A stretch of DNA of 64,000 bases from Tenrec ecaudatus (taxonomy: Eukaryota > Chordata > Mammalia > Afrosoricida > Tenrecidae), in NCBI RefSeq assembly GCF_050624435.1, contig NC_134541.1:104652805-104716804 (forward strand), given 5' to 3'. The first letter of the stretch is position 1. Every line of letters begins with the position of its first letter. Below are positions 22,351 to 34,487 of this stretch, piece after piece. The notes beneath the pieces were generated by a model. It had not been told where the DNA came from. It was given only the letters and a program-made list of their open reading frames with translations, and did no database searches. The position numbers and the translations under genes are program-made.

Positions 22351-23814
22351 GGGAGCATCCATTTTCCCAGGTGCCGACTGAAACCTCTATGTGGCTCGCT
22401 TCCTCTCACAGTACCTCGCCTCACTTTTCTTGAAGGTGGCCCAGTGTACCCAGAGGACCTGCCCCCACTTGAGAAGGGTGGTCTTCACTGCTGCCCGTTG
22501 AAGGGCATCAGGAGGCAGGACGGGGATGGTTGTACAGAGTACTTCAGGAGAGTGCAGATGCCACACGGGGAGGGGCGACCTCTTCTCTGGGAGCCCATTG
22601 ACCAGAGAACACTTGGCTATTCCATCTATGGCTAGGTTCTGGGAAGGAACGTGTATGAAGCACTGTCTTCCCCTCCTGCCAGCACTTCCAGCCAGTATGG
22701 GCTTTAGAAAAGAGACGAAGATGGGCAGGGAGAGCCCAATGCAGGGGGTGCCGACCAGGTGTCAACAACTGGCTTTGGCAACCGATCTCGAGTTCAGAGG
22801 ATGGCATCATGCTGGGGGTGAGTGAGTCTGGGAGGAAGCCCCATGCCCTTGCTACCTGACCTGCCTGCCACCTTTTCCGAGGTCGAATGCACAGGGCGAC
22901 TTTGGGACTGATCAACATGGAGATGCTCGCGTGCGCTCTCCTGGAAATGGAGACGTTCCTGTCCGTGATTTATGAAGAGGTGCTTCTTCCTAGTCCTTCT
23001 GGAAGCCCCACTGAAAGCTGCTCAGCTTCACACAGGCTTCCCCGAGCGGAGGACGCCTGTGCAGGAGGCGAACCCCAGGTCTTCTGTATTAAGGTGAGAA
23101 CCCCCCTCAAAATGCACTGGCTTCCTTTGACTGAGGGCAACTTTCTGGAGGAGAGACGGGTGTACCCCACCCCTAAAGGGAATCTAGGCAGGGTTCTAGC
23201 AGCCTCTCACCCTGGGGTTTCTCTGGAGTGAGTGAAAGGGACAGGATGATATGGCTCGTCCACACTGTTGACTTTCAGCTCACCTCCTGTGCCTTGGTGT
23301 TCAATCAGCCGGTTCCTGGATTCCGCCCCTAACCCTTCTGTCCCATACCTGCTGGCTAAGTATGGATGCGTGGGCTCTACAGTGGTTGCTTACACTTTGG
23401 AAGGTAAAGAGAGGCTAAGAGAAAGCCCTTCCTGCTCTTAGACTCCAAGATGAACCATGGGTGGGGGGAGGCAGGGGGACAGGTAGAGGACACTTTAAAA
23501 AATTATTATTCCAAATTCTCATGGAATGAGTCTGGATTTCTAAGCCTGACTTGTAGTTGATGGCAGCTCATGGGCCCCTGCTCACAAGGAGCTCACCTCC
23601 AGCCCTTTCGCCAGCAGAGCCTCTGGATAGTGACCTCTTTGAAACAAGCGGTGGCATAAGAAACACAAGCAGAATTCGTCGAGGTGAGGATTTCAGCTTC
23701 AGCCCAGATGGCGCGCCTCCAAAGCCCCATACAACGGAATTAAAAGGTAACCCACAAGCTTTGGAACCCTCCTCCGGCTTGTGCTCCCTACCTGAGGGAT
23801 GAAATGCTTCTTGG
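22351..23814. other. Intron, no feature recognised
   Basis: Unique-looking sequence. Frames up to 114 aa have no recognisable domain. Confidence 0.4.
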
Positions 23815-23817
23815 GTA

Positions 23818-23920
23818 TCGCGGCCTTGAACTGCTAACCACAAGGTTGTTGGTTTGAACTCACCAGCACCTCCATGCCACAGAAAGCAGAAACTCAGTGG
23901 GATTGTTGGATGATGTCTTA
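23818..23920 (+). mobile_element. AfroSINE 5' fragment
   Basis: ctgctaaccacaaggttgtt and ggtttgaactcaccagcacc. Confidence 0.6.
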
Positions 23921-24202
23921 ATGGAGGCCACTCATCAAACCTCGGCTTCTTCCCAATTAAGCAGAAGTAGCAGAGATGTTGGCTAGCCCACAAGTGCTTT
24001 GTTTTCTTTTTTTTTTTTTGGGGGGGGGGAGGCGGAGAACAGAAAATTGTACACGCTGCACATTTGGGAGAAGGGATCACCCTGGAAAGGGATCCACTCA
24101 GCGGTGGCCACCAACAGTCCCTAAAGTAGTTACTGAAAGCGAGAAGGGGAAACATGATCTTTATCTTCACGTCAGCAGAAGGTATTCTGGCAGGGTCTAG
24201 AT

Positions 24203-24366
24203 CAGTGGTTCTCAACCTTCCTCATGTTATGGTGACCCCCCAACCATAAAATTATTTTTGTTGCTACTTCATACCTGTAATTTTGCTACTGTTATGAATA
24301 GGGCGACCTCTGTGAAAGGGTCATTCGACCCCCAAAGGGGTCTCCATCCCACGTTGAGAACCGCTG
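24203..24366. mobile_element. SPIN/URR1-type non-autonomous hAT transposon
   Basis: 164 bp with terminal inverted repeats CAGTGGTTCTCAACC and, inverted from the right end, CAGCGGTTCTCAACG. The interior has ggtgaccccccaaccataaa, aattttgctactgttatgaa and tgaaagggtcattcgacccc, as in SPIN/URR1 consensus elements. It is flanked by near-identical 8-bp duplications gtctagat and gtctaggg with a central TA, as in Buster-group hATs. SPIN elements are known from tenrec through horizontal transfer, which is part of the species inference. Confidence 0.85.
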
Positions 24367-24374
24367 GTCTAGGG

Positions 24375-27060
24375 GATAACTACTTGACACACATCTCATG
24401 TTCCTCTTCCAGGGCAAGCTCATTAGATAAACAGCCCCGCAGCGGCCAACTCATGGAAAGGGGCCGAGTGAGGTGTGCCTACGGAGCACCTAGCTCCTAC
24501 ACCCTAGAGGGCTTCAAAGAGTCCCTGGAGACACCCCCCCTGCCTCTCTGCAGCCCCCTTGTGCTTTAATGGTAAATAAATATCCCTCATTAACACGCAG
24601 TGTCACTTCAACGTTTGCAGGCTCCTGAAGCTGGAGGATAATAGGGTGCTGCTGCCTAGCTTCCTCTCCCCAACCCCCCCCCCCCCCCGGTGACCTCCAC
24701 ATGCATCTGATGGCCCTATGATGATGCATAAACTTCATTTCTACCCAGGGAAAGGGAACCTTGTCAGCTTAAACTGAAAGCATGGCGGTTTCTTTTCAAA
24801 TGCTAATTTCTATACATGCCCTTGCGTGACTCTCCAATTCAGACACAAGGTTATTAAGGAGGACGAGGACGCTGTTGGCAGAGGAGGTGTCAGGCCACCT
24901 GACTGGGGGAACGACCGAGAGCCCAATCCCAGGGACAGTCTGGGGGGGGGGGGGTGCTGTCTTGTGGCCGGCTGGCAAGTTCAAAACAGACCGTGGCTTT
25001 TTGTTCATCCTCTAAAGTTTAGAAACTAAAGCATGCACTCCCCGACCAATCACATCATGCTGCTCTCGACACCTCCCCACCCCCACCCCAGGTGAGATCT
25101 CAACTGTGCCATCTGATGCCATTGACACTGTTGCCAAGCTGAGCATAAGCCACTTCTCACTTATCAACAATTCACCCAGCCTGTCCTACTCTGCTCTTGT
25201 CCCCTCTGCTCCAGCTTTCCATCATGAGGCTGTCAGGGTGTCTGTCGCCTTGCAGGATGCTGGAGGCTCTGCCACCAGTATTTCAAAAGCCAACAAGATC
25301 ACCCAATGGGGACAGGTTTCCAGGGGAGCTTCCAGACTAAGACATGGACGACGAGGAGGCCTGGTGGTCTACTTTTGAAAATCAGTCTGGGAAAGCCATG
25401 TGGATCACAACAGAAAATGTGACTCTCTCACTGTAGACGGGGCCCCTCGGGGTGCATTTGCACATGATGGCCTTCAGTGTGGGGGAGATGGTACCGCAGG
25501 GGACAACCCATTCACCCTGTTGTAAGGCTGTCAGGGCGCCTTAGCCTCAACGGCAGTCTCGGGCCCATGTGAACTCATCTCACCTGAGAGCCTTGCACAC
25601 GCCTCTCCACAGGTCAGATGCTTCGTCCCCAGCCACCTTTCCTTAAGGACACTGTCTACTGTCACGAGCACTCTCTCTTCTAATGGTGACTATTTCCTCT
25701 TTTTCTGTGACATCTCCTGAGGTGAAGGTGAGTAAGGGGCCAAGCCATCAGGTGAAGAAGAGGTATTTTTTTTTTCTTTTCAGGGGAGAGCACGAGCGCA
25801 GTCCCCCAGTACCACAAATTATGCAGTCGAGTTTCCCGCCTTTGGGGAAATCGCAGGGGTCAGCACATCCGGAGTGCAGTGGATGAGCTTCGCCCTGGGA
25901 AAACCACCTTCCTGATCATGGTGCCTCCCCTGCCAGGTAAGTATAAGAAAGAAGTATTGAGGAGAGAGGAAGGTGGCCTGGGAAGACACTCCTACCCCAA
26001 ATTATAACTCTATAGCAAAAGTTCCCTTGCATTTGCTTTCTCGAAAGTCTAGGTTGGCTGCTGCCCAAGAAATCCCTGATGCTCAAAAGAAATATTTCTG
26101 GGCACTCTAGAAAGAAAGTGTGTCATTTCTCATCTCCTCTGGGGAGTCACAAAATACTGGACCAATTTCATCAGAACCAAACCACCAAACCAGATGGGAG
26201 ATAATGGCTTTTCTGGCTGGTTACACCATGATTTGTAGTCCCCCTGAGGAATTATCTTTGACCTCAGCAACAAGTTCAAACCCAAGAGGCAGCCCAAGGC
26301 CACTGGGAGAGAGCCAGGAATGAGACGATCCCCCACCCCCCAATCCGGGTTATTGCAACATGAGTCAGCCATGTCCCTCTCATCGTCCTCATTGGTCAAA
26401 TGGAATTATTCTGTGTGAGCCTTGCCTTCTTCATAGATCAAACTACATCCGAAGAAACCAGGTATCTTAGCAAGCACTCTATGAAACCATGACTCACATC
26501 AGGAATTACACAAGTCCATCTTGCAGTCTTACCCAGACGTTGTGGGCTATAGAAGCAACAGAGGGATTCTATTGTAATTAGATCATGGGAAAAACTCTAG
26601 CCACCATGGCATTTGGAGGGGAACCCATGTCGAGTTAGGTAGATGAGAAATTCCCTGAAATGGATGCCGGTGAGCGCTGCAGCAATGGGCTCTAAATGCA
26701 CCAGCCAGGGAACATTTCACATGGCCAGGGAACATTGCACCACCTGTGAGACCCAATGTTACCATGAGCTGGGGCAACTCAAAGGCCACTAACAAGATCT
26801 ATTTTAAATGGCTCCATGTGACCTTCAGGCTGAGTTCAAGCAAGTGGGATGAAGTATTCCTGCTGCACAGGAAGTAGGAGCCTTTCGCAAACCCTCCTGA
26901 AGAATGGAAATTTCATTCATTAACCATCTCCACCCCACTGGAAGTACCCCGAGTGCTAATGAAGTGCAATGGGATGCCATGCAGCCCCTATTGCAGAGTT
27001 CCAACAGGCATGCGGCTTGCTTATGGTCACACAGTAAAGACCCTGTGATGAATTCCTGCG
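24375..27060. other. Intron, SINE-free stretch
   Basis: No exon or SINE recognised. Homopolymer C (about 24674-24688) and G (about 24940-24952) runs. A short MIR/L2-like piece may lie at about 26985-27040 (tatggtcacacagtaaa). Confidence 0.4.
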
Positions 27061-27065
27061 GGTTT

Positions 27066-27212
27066 TTTGGAAGGCTGATAACCACAAGGTCCGCAGTTCA
27101 AACTCAACTAGTAACTCCTAGGGAGAGAGCTTGCACCGAGGCAGTTCCTACCCTGTCCTACAGGGTCGCTGTAAGTCAGAATGGACTTGATGGCAGTGAG
27201 CTTTTGAGTTTT
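27066..27212 (+). mobile_element. AfroSINE
   Basis: gataaccacaaggtccgcag, cctaccctgtcctacagggt, cgctgtaagtcagaatggac. Confidence 0.85.
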
Positions 27213-30200
27213 CAAACTGGTGATCAGAACGGGTGGCTCCGATCTCTACAGAGCCCCTTGGGGCTGCAATGCCCTCCCTCCCTGCATCACCGTTCAGGGA
27301 ATTTAGATGAACCCACGTGAGGCACAAGTTGGCCATGCAGGATGCAGGAAGAAAGTTCCCCCAGGTTCTAACTGCTTCTTCTGAGGAGGAGCTTTTTACA
27401 CTCTCCTGGGGAGGTTCAACTGATGTCTGGGTCTCTCCATAAGGCCCCGTAAAGAGTCCAAGTGTGCAGCCTGACCTGTCCAGGTAAGAAAGGAGCAGCT
27501 CACCTGGCCCCAGACAGCAGTGCTTCTCATCCCATCTCGATTGCCATACCATTTCATTACCCTCTGAATTTGAGTTTTGGAGACTTTGCCAATTAAGAAC
27601 CAAGGAAAACCCTTCTAGGTGCCATTGGGACAGGTGTAATTCATTGCTAGTTGATTGGCTGCATCCAGAGTCCACATTTTAGACCTGCTGTTGTTTCTAC
27701 TTGGGTTGAAAGCTCTGCTCTGGGCAATCCCCAGTGGCTGGGAAATGGCTGCAGCCAACAGCAGTCAGGAAGAAGAAGAGAGCCCCGACTGGGGTTGGAG
27801 ACAAAGGCACTGGCCATTGCACCCTTGCCAGATCCAGCTGCAAATCCATCTGTCTCCAAACAAAAGCATCATGGACATGCCTCTGTTCCAACTCAACCCC
27901 ATTCCACTTCCCACTAAATATTCACAGCTAAACAGAATACAGTACCGCGTTCTGGTGAAGGGAAGACAAGGATTCTGACAACCCTCTTGACAATTCTGTG
28001 GTGGTAGTGTCTGATCACCCCCCTGTGGGCTCAGGATGGAGGCAATAAGCCCTCCTCTCTTATCAAAGGCTAAAGGGTTACAGCCCCAAATCCCATGAAA
28101 GGTGTTTCCCATTCCTGGATGGGGACATCTCAGGAAAGCTCTGAAATCAATGGAGTGTCGCCTCTATGCAAAACAGCATCTTTCAAACAACCCAAAGGCC
28201 AACCTTCCATTTTCAACTCATAGAGTCTAGTGCACATTCATGTGAGAAATCTCTGATCTTCATGGCCAAGGTTCTGGGCAACTCTTCCAGAAGATGTTCA
28301 GGGCAAGGAAGATGATGAGACCATCTCTCCTCTCTTCAGAGACACATGGAAAGACAACTAGTGCCAATCAGGAAAAGATGAGAGGGTTCCCAGAACCAGG
28401 AGCCACAAAACTCACTGATCTACTACCACAGGGAAATTCTCCTGGATGTGTGGAGAGAGACCCCGATGTATTGGGGATGAAGAGCTACAGTCACTAAGAA
28501 TAAGAAAGCCATGGAAACTGTAGCTTTCTCCTCATTTTAGCAGGCAGTGACTTATTCATCAACCACAGGGGTGACCAAGAGGTCATATTCTAAAAGAGTC
28601 TCAAGATACCTGCATTAGAGGATCTTGAAACATATAGGCCACTGCTCAAAATGCAGCCCCATCTCCCAGAAGAAGTGATAGGAATTCCCCCAAACGGGCG
28701 TGTGTTCCCTCTCCTGAGTTCTGATATTTCGGGATCCTGCCGCCATTCCACTTCCTTGATTGACTGTCTTCCTAAATCACTGAGCACACGGCCCATGATC
28801 CTCATGTGTCTGCAACGCTGACGGAAAAGGCTCTCCTAGGCTCTGGGACGGCTCAATGGGAAACCACAGAGTGTGCTTATACACACAAGAGTCCTGCCAT
28901 CTGGATCCCTCATGGTTCCAGACCCTTCAGAGTAGCAGCCACCACCTGGGAGTCGAGAAGAGACAATCAGGCTGACTTCTAGCCATAAATGTTCCACCCT
29001 GGAATGGTTCTTTAACATGGAGAGAGGCGCCTGTATTCACTCTTCTTTGATGCTGAGCTCAAGGCCATAAATCCCCATGCCTTGAAAGTCTGCTCCAACT
29101 TCCGTCCCAAAGTCCCTGCGAATTTCCCATCATGGCTCCCCAGCTGTAGTTCCATCCACCTGTGGGGCCATAACGGTAGCTCTCTGTATCAATTGCAGGA
29201 TTGTTCATTTAATATCACTGCAGACAACCAGGGTTGCAGAGTAGCTATGGATTCTTCAGGGACAGATCTCCTAGGAGTCAGATCTTGCTTCTGCCACTTC
29301 CTGGCTATGTTTTCTCAGTGCACTCTCCTCCTCTCTGAGCCAGTTTCTGAATCCCAAATGGAAGTGCTAGTGGGACCTACCCACCAGAGAAGGCAAGAGG
29401 GGAAAGGAGATGAGTTGGGTTGTAGTAGTATTTTGACATGTTAAAAAGTCAGCCTCCAGTGATACTCAAGTTAACCCAAGTCCTTCAGGAGCGGAGCAGC
29501 CAAGCCAAAGGCAAACTAATACCATCATTGGAGCAGAGGTCGGAAATACATCTCCTTGGAAGTGCAGTCTCATAACCACAAACGTTAATGAAAACCATTC
29601 ATACTTTGTGGCTGGCAAAGCCCAAAGAGGCATTTTGGCATCCTCCAGAACAGGCCCCAAGGACAACTCATCACTCTCCTGTGGAAACCGGAAGGAAAAG
29701 GCATCAGATGTTACTGCTGCTATGGCTTGATGGTCCTCATCTTGCCATCTCTGCCCGAAGTCACCGACCAAAGCTTGGCCTGGCCATCTCTACCTCTATT
29801 GGAGGCCCAGTAAAAATAACACGTCTTGATCAGGTACAGAATCCACCAGGTCTCTGAGAAGACATCCTGATCAGTTCTTTCCCTGATTAGAATGAGATGA
29901 AGTTTGTTCATAATCAAACCCTGACATCCAGTGGATCCCAGGAATCAGTAGACTTCCTTTATGTTGCAGATTGCTAGACAGATGGCCGTACTGGGTCTTT
30001 CCAGTGTGCGGTAGTGTTTTGACTCTGGGAGACTCCCATCGAAATGATGATAATAAACCAGATAATCTCTGTGTTTTGAATTTTAACACCACGAGTGTGG
30101 TGGACTGGCTGGGTGGTCATGGGTCATTTGATTGATAACAGAACCTCCTTTTTCATTGCTCGCTTCAAAGATCCAGGGTTCAACTTGGACTTTATGAACC

Positions 30201-31974
30201 ATTCAGCATGCATGCCATTTGTATGTTCCTCCAAGGGGGCAGAGCAGTGCTCTCACGTTGAAATCAGATCAATATCAATTCATTAACAATTTATCGAGCC
30301 GCCCGTATAGAGCAGATGAGGTCAGTGAAAGCACTCCCCATACTCAGGCAAATTGCAATGACTGGGGCTTCCTTGAGGAAGATTATGTGAGGACTGCTGT
30401 TTAGAAAGGTGAGCTGGCGAAGTCCCCCGTCAAAGCCCGACATCTCTCTCTCTTGTACACTGTTCATTCTCAATGCTTACTCTATGACATCAAAGCATAA
30501 CCCAACACATGGTGAAATGTGCATGCAGTTTTAACAACAAGGACTCTCGAGTACCAGCTATCCACCAGGACATCTGTGAACACAGACACCAAAGGGCCTC
30601 CCCACTCCTCCCTCCATCCCAAGCAAGTTCCCCTTCTGGTGCATGCACTAGTTCCCGAAGGCTCCGAAGATGGGGACCATCTCTGGTAGCTTAGGAATAT
30701 TCAGTCACCCCCAGCAATGTGACAACAGATATGCTACTACAAGAAGCGATTGGCGGTGTGTTTAGGATCTCCCTACCTCTCTAGGGATGAAGCAGGGATG
30801 AGTGAGATCAAAGGCTTAGCGGGGAAAGGGTGGAAACGGTTTTTGAGAAATAAGGACAATGCTGATGGAGACTTAGAAAAGCATGAACCATTACTGAGAC
30901 TGTATCATGGAACCTGGTTCTTTCCTGTTCTTCCTAATCTTCAAAGACTAAACAGGGACTATTACAATATAAGCCTTTCTTTGCTGTTCCATTGATAAAA
31001 GATATGGCTTGTAACCACTCAGTGCCTTACTTTTTTGTTAAGGATTGGATTAATGGCTGCTTTTGAAGTTCATGACCAACTCAATTATGTAGGGAGGGAT
31101 GTAAAGTCCTCATGTTGACTGAAAATGAAGGTAACATACTAGGTCAGGTTCCCTGATAATTGTTTGTCGTGGTTAAGGCTTTGGGGAAAGAAGAAAAATA
31201 AAAAGGAAACCTAATATTCATGAAGGCACTCGCCTATCTGGGCATTACATCGAGTAAGTTCATGCTAATGAAAGTCCGAATTGAACTGCTCTGAACCACA
31301 TATCAAAGCAAATAGGCTGTTCCTTTGAGGGATGCATCACACAATGATGCAATTCCAATCAGCCACTGCCCTGACTTCACAGAAACAAACTCCGCCTCCC
31401 CAGGCCCTGTTACTTGCTAGACCTCAGAAGAAATGCCCAGGAGGGCTTTTAGCTCAGAGATGAGGGTCTCCTTTTTGTAAGATCGAGATCAGAATATACC
31501 CCAGGGCCTCCAATACACGTCAGTCGTTTCAGAGTGTGCCCAGTCATTCACATATCAATCTATGTGAACCCAGTCATTGTGTGCCAAAGGGGGGGGGGTG
31601 GAATTAGACGTCACATATGGGTGTCCTCATCTCCCTTGCTCAGTATTTTAGCATTGAGAGTGCTGATGACATCACACAACTTTTTTTTTGTGGCTCCGTT
31701 CAACACAGGCTTATTTTTCTGGATCATATATTATTAAAACTAGAAATAAAACACCCAAGTCAACAAAATGTCTACCGTCTTTTGATGTAGCAGAGCCCAA
31801 GAGCTCCAGCTACACTACAAAGTTATATGGATTTTGTAAATCTCTATTTTCTTTTCCTTTAACTGTTCTTTCTAGAATGACCAACTGCAGCATGTGGGGA
31901 CAAAAATAATAAGTAAATAAAAATAAAGATACTGCGATCGGATGGAGGCATCAAGAAGTAGCAATGTTTGTTAC
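27213..31974. other. Intron downstream of A53, AfroSINE-free
   Basis: About 4.8 kb with only an ancient MIR recognised. Transcript-strand UGCAUG occurs at 30207-30212 and 30522-30527. The repeat paucity near A53 suggests regulatory constraint. Confidence 0.45.
29262..29400 (+). mobile_element. MIR SINE relic
   Basis: gagtcagatcttgcttctgc, cacttcctggctatgtttt, and ctcctctctgagccagtttc follow the MIR core order. Old and shared across mammals. Confidence 0.65.
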
Positions 31975-32027
31975 CTGCAGAGGTGTTACAAGAAATTTCA
32001 TCTGCTGCAACGAAGACCAACTGATTT
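31975..32027 (-). CDS. RBFOX1: RBFOX1 alternative 53-nt exon (A53; cytoplasmic TALVP isoform)
   Basis: Acceptor tatcttctcttccag, donor CTGCAG|gtaaca, exactly 53 nt. Joined after the 65-nt exon it reads R-NQLVFVAADEISCNTSA and shifts the frame of the next exon so that the protein ends in TALVP instead of FAPY. The family is known to use this exon to switch RBFOX1 between nuclear (skipped) and cytoplasmic (included) forms, in neurons in an activity-dependent way. The human peptide as I recall it has RNQFVFV, so the Leu here may be a lineage change. The exon sits in a SINE-poor stretch. Confidence 0.95.
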
Positions 32028-33489
32028 CTGGAAGAGAAGATAAAATTCACAATACTGCTCGCTCAGGGGGAAAATGTGTTCTCTGCCATTTGGTTCAATG
32101 TGTACAGATGAGGGAGGGCAGGCTGAGTTGCAAGGGGATGTGTTGATGTGCCTAGGGTGGAGAGGGTGCCGAGAGATCATGACATAGGCATGCAGCAGGT
32201 GGGGGGGGGTGGAGACTCTTCCACAGGATCATGGTGATGTCAGAATATGGACCATGGACAAGCTGTTGCTCTGGAATATTAATACTTTAGCTTACAAGGG
32301 AGTCATGCCAGGGTATGTCGCTAAATCTGGGGTGTTTTCAGCAGTGCTGACGAGCAAGTCTATGCTTGAAGGAGATTACATTGGAAAAATAAAAAAGGCC
32401 TCTCTCTTAGGAAAAAGTAGACTGCTGCTATCTAGAATATCAGAAGAGTCCATCCTTTAGTAGTATAATATATATATTTTAAAAAGAAAGCAAACGCAAT
32501 GCTGTCACTTCAGAAGGGAACACGATGTGGGATCTCGAGTCCATAGGTCATCATCTCATCACCAAATGAGGCTTGCTACATAGAAAGTATTTAAGGGACT
32601 TTATTCCTGAAAGCACACACCGTCTCGATGTGGTCTCTTTAACGATGTGGCATTTCACACACACACATTTTCAGAAAGGAAAAAAAAATGGAAAAGGCTA
32701 TTGTGTTGTCATGGGATAAGTCCAGAAACATGAGAAAGTGCTCTTAAGATGTTTCCAACGGGAATCTCACAAAGGGAGGTAGCTCTGATTCAGGGGTGCT
32801 GCTGCTTTCTCTGGGCATAAGAAAGCCAGGGCCAGGCAAATTAGAAAACTGGCCGTAGGAGATGGGCTGTGCTCTCCAATGCAAAGGCACCATCCAGGCT
32901 TGGACTGGGATTTACTAGGACTGTGGTCCTCAGGAACCAAGAGAAAGGCTTTTCCTTTTTTAATTTTAATTTTTTGGTCTTAATTGGATTGGTCGTATCC
33001 ATGTGTTTTGATGCTTTGAGAAGCACTCAATGATCAAATAGTTCTTAAACATCTTAAGAAAGCTTTACTGTTGTAAGAGAGAGATTCTGGACTCTATTCA
33101 GGGCTACGAGTGGACAGTGACATTTAATCACAAACTCTGCTAATTTCTATGACAATGACATTAAACAAACACACACGTGCTCCGAGAGTACTATGTTTCT
33201 TTTGGTTTCTCTTCCACATGATCAAAGTCCTTTAACCTCCCCTTTTAAAACAATGCAAGTTAATTCCACTGGGTGTTTGCTAGTTTGTTGTTGCTCTTCG
33301 GACACCTGGCTTCAAGTCCCCCAAGGTTTGTAGACAAATAAAAAAATAATATGCCCGAAAGCCAAGGAGGTGTTTTGGTTGCATATCTATTTTGACTTAC
33401 TCATCTTTGACTTCCCGAGGGGTAGTGAGATCGAGACCATTAGAACTACAGGTTGATCACAACAGGACAGACCAAATACATTGGAGGAC
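32028..33489. other. Intron upstream of A53, AfroSINE-free
   Basis: AT-rich with an ACACACACA patch at about 32659-32667. No repeat or extra exon recognised. Confidence 0.45.
32189..32194 (-). promoter_or_regulatory. UGCAUG 162 nt upstream of A53
   Basis: Forward catgca within ggcatgcagc; TGCATG in the transcript upstream of the frame-switching exon. If bound, it would be expected to promote A53 skipping and hence nuclear RBFOX1, a feedback arrangement. Motif seen, effect inferred. Confidence 0.4.
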
Positions 33490-33690
33490 ATCTCACTCAC
33501 TGCCATTGAGTCAATTCAGACCCCTAGTGAGGGTGGAACTCAGAGGATTAGGTACTAATGACCCTGTGGGTTTCTCAGACTAACTCTTTCCTAGGACTAC
33601 CTAGCCTCATCTTTCTCCTGCAGAGTGGCTGGTGGTTTCGAACTGCTGACCTTGTGGTTAGCAGTCCAATTTGTAAGCACTATGCCAGCA
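33490..33690 (-). mobile_element. AfroSINE
   Basis: cactgccattgagtcaattc, accctgtgggtttctcagac, gtggtttcgaactgctgacc, aagcactatgcc. Confidence 0.88.
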
Positions 33691-34204
33691 GCTATCAAGG
33701 ATGAAGACTTGGTTTTCTCAAAAGAGCAAGCTCTTCCACATGGACTTTCATACGTCTACGAAGAGGACCTTCTCCATTAGGTCATTTGATTCAATTCAGT
33801 CAGAAGACTGTGGTCTTCCTTCCCACTTCTGAGAAACCTTCTACGCTTTCTCAAGACTGCACTTTCCTTAAGGGACTCTTTACTCATCTGCTAGAAAGGA
33901 GGCAAGTCTCTAGTTGGGTGGTAACCAACACAGATGGAGAGCAAATTTTAAATGTAATCTGTGAGTCTGATTTCAAAGAAATGAAATTTTTACTAATTGC
34001 TGAGTTTCCGGCACAGGAGTCCTCTTTGGGGCACCACACATGGACACTGACAAAATGAAGAGCTACTATTGCTCTACTTTCTCCACTTTTCCCCTTGGCT
34101 CATCCTCCTTCCTTCCCTCTCATTATTATTATTTGGCTAACTTATATTTTATCAAAATATATTTTATATATTTATCAAAGCCAGAGGCTTCCAAAAAGTG
34201 GGGG

Positions 34205-34487
34205 GTGATGACATTTTGTCTCGACCTACATTGGACCTGTTGTCAGGATGGACCGGTCCCTGGAGGACTTCCTGCTTGGTAAAGCAGAAGGTCAGTGAAA
34301 AGAGGAAGGGCCTTCAGGAGCTGGATTCATCCAGTGGGCTCACAGTGCCGTACAGGCTCATGCCTGTCAAGGACTGTGGGGATGGTGGAGGATGGGTCAG
34401 GAGACACTGTTTCCTTCTGTTGTGCGGCTGTTATGATTGATAACCATAATTCCATGGTACCTAACCACCACCACCACAGCACGTATT
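34205..34487 (+). mobile_element. RTE/BovB-type LINE 3' end
   Basis: ttggacctgttgtcaggatg, gaccggtccctggaggactt, cctgcttggtaaagcagaag, aaaagaggaagggcc and the end tggtacctaaccaccaccac. All are in the order of BovB 3' ends; frames are broken. Confidence 0.85.

Noticed and set aside
23568-24215. 215-codon open frame on the minus strand, the longest in the window
   Set aside because: It crosses a homopolymer run, a SINE fragment and the edge of the SPIN-like element, and has no known domain or splice context.
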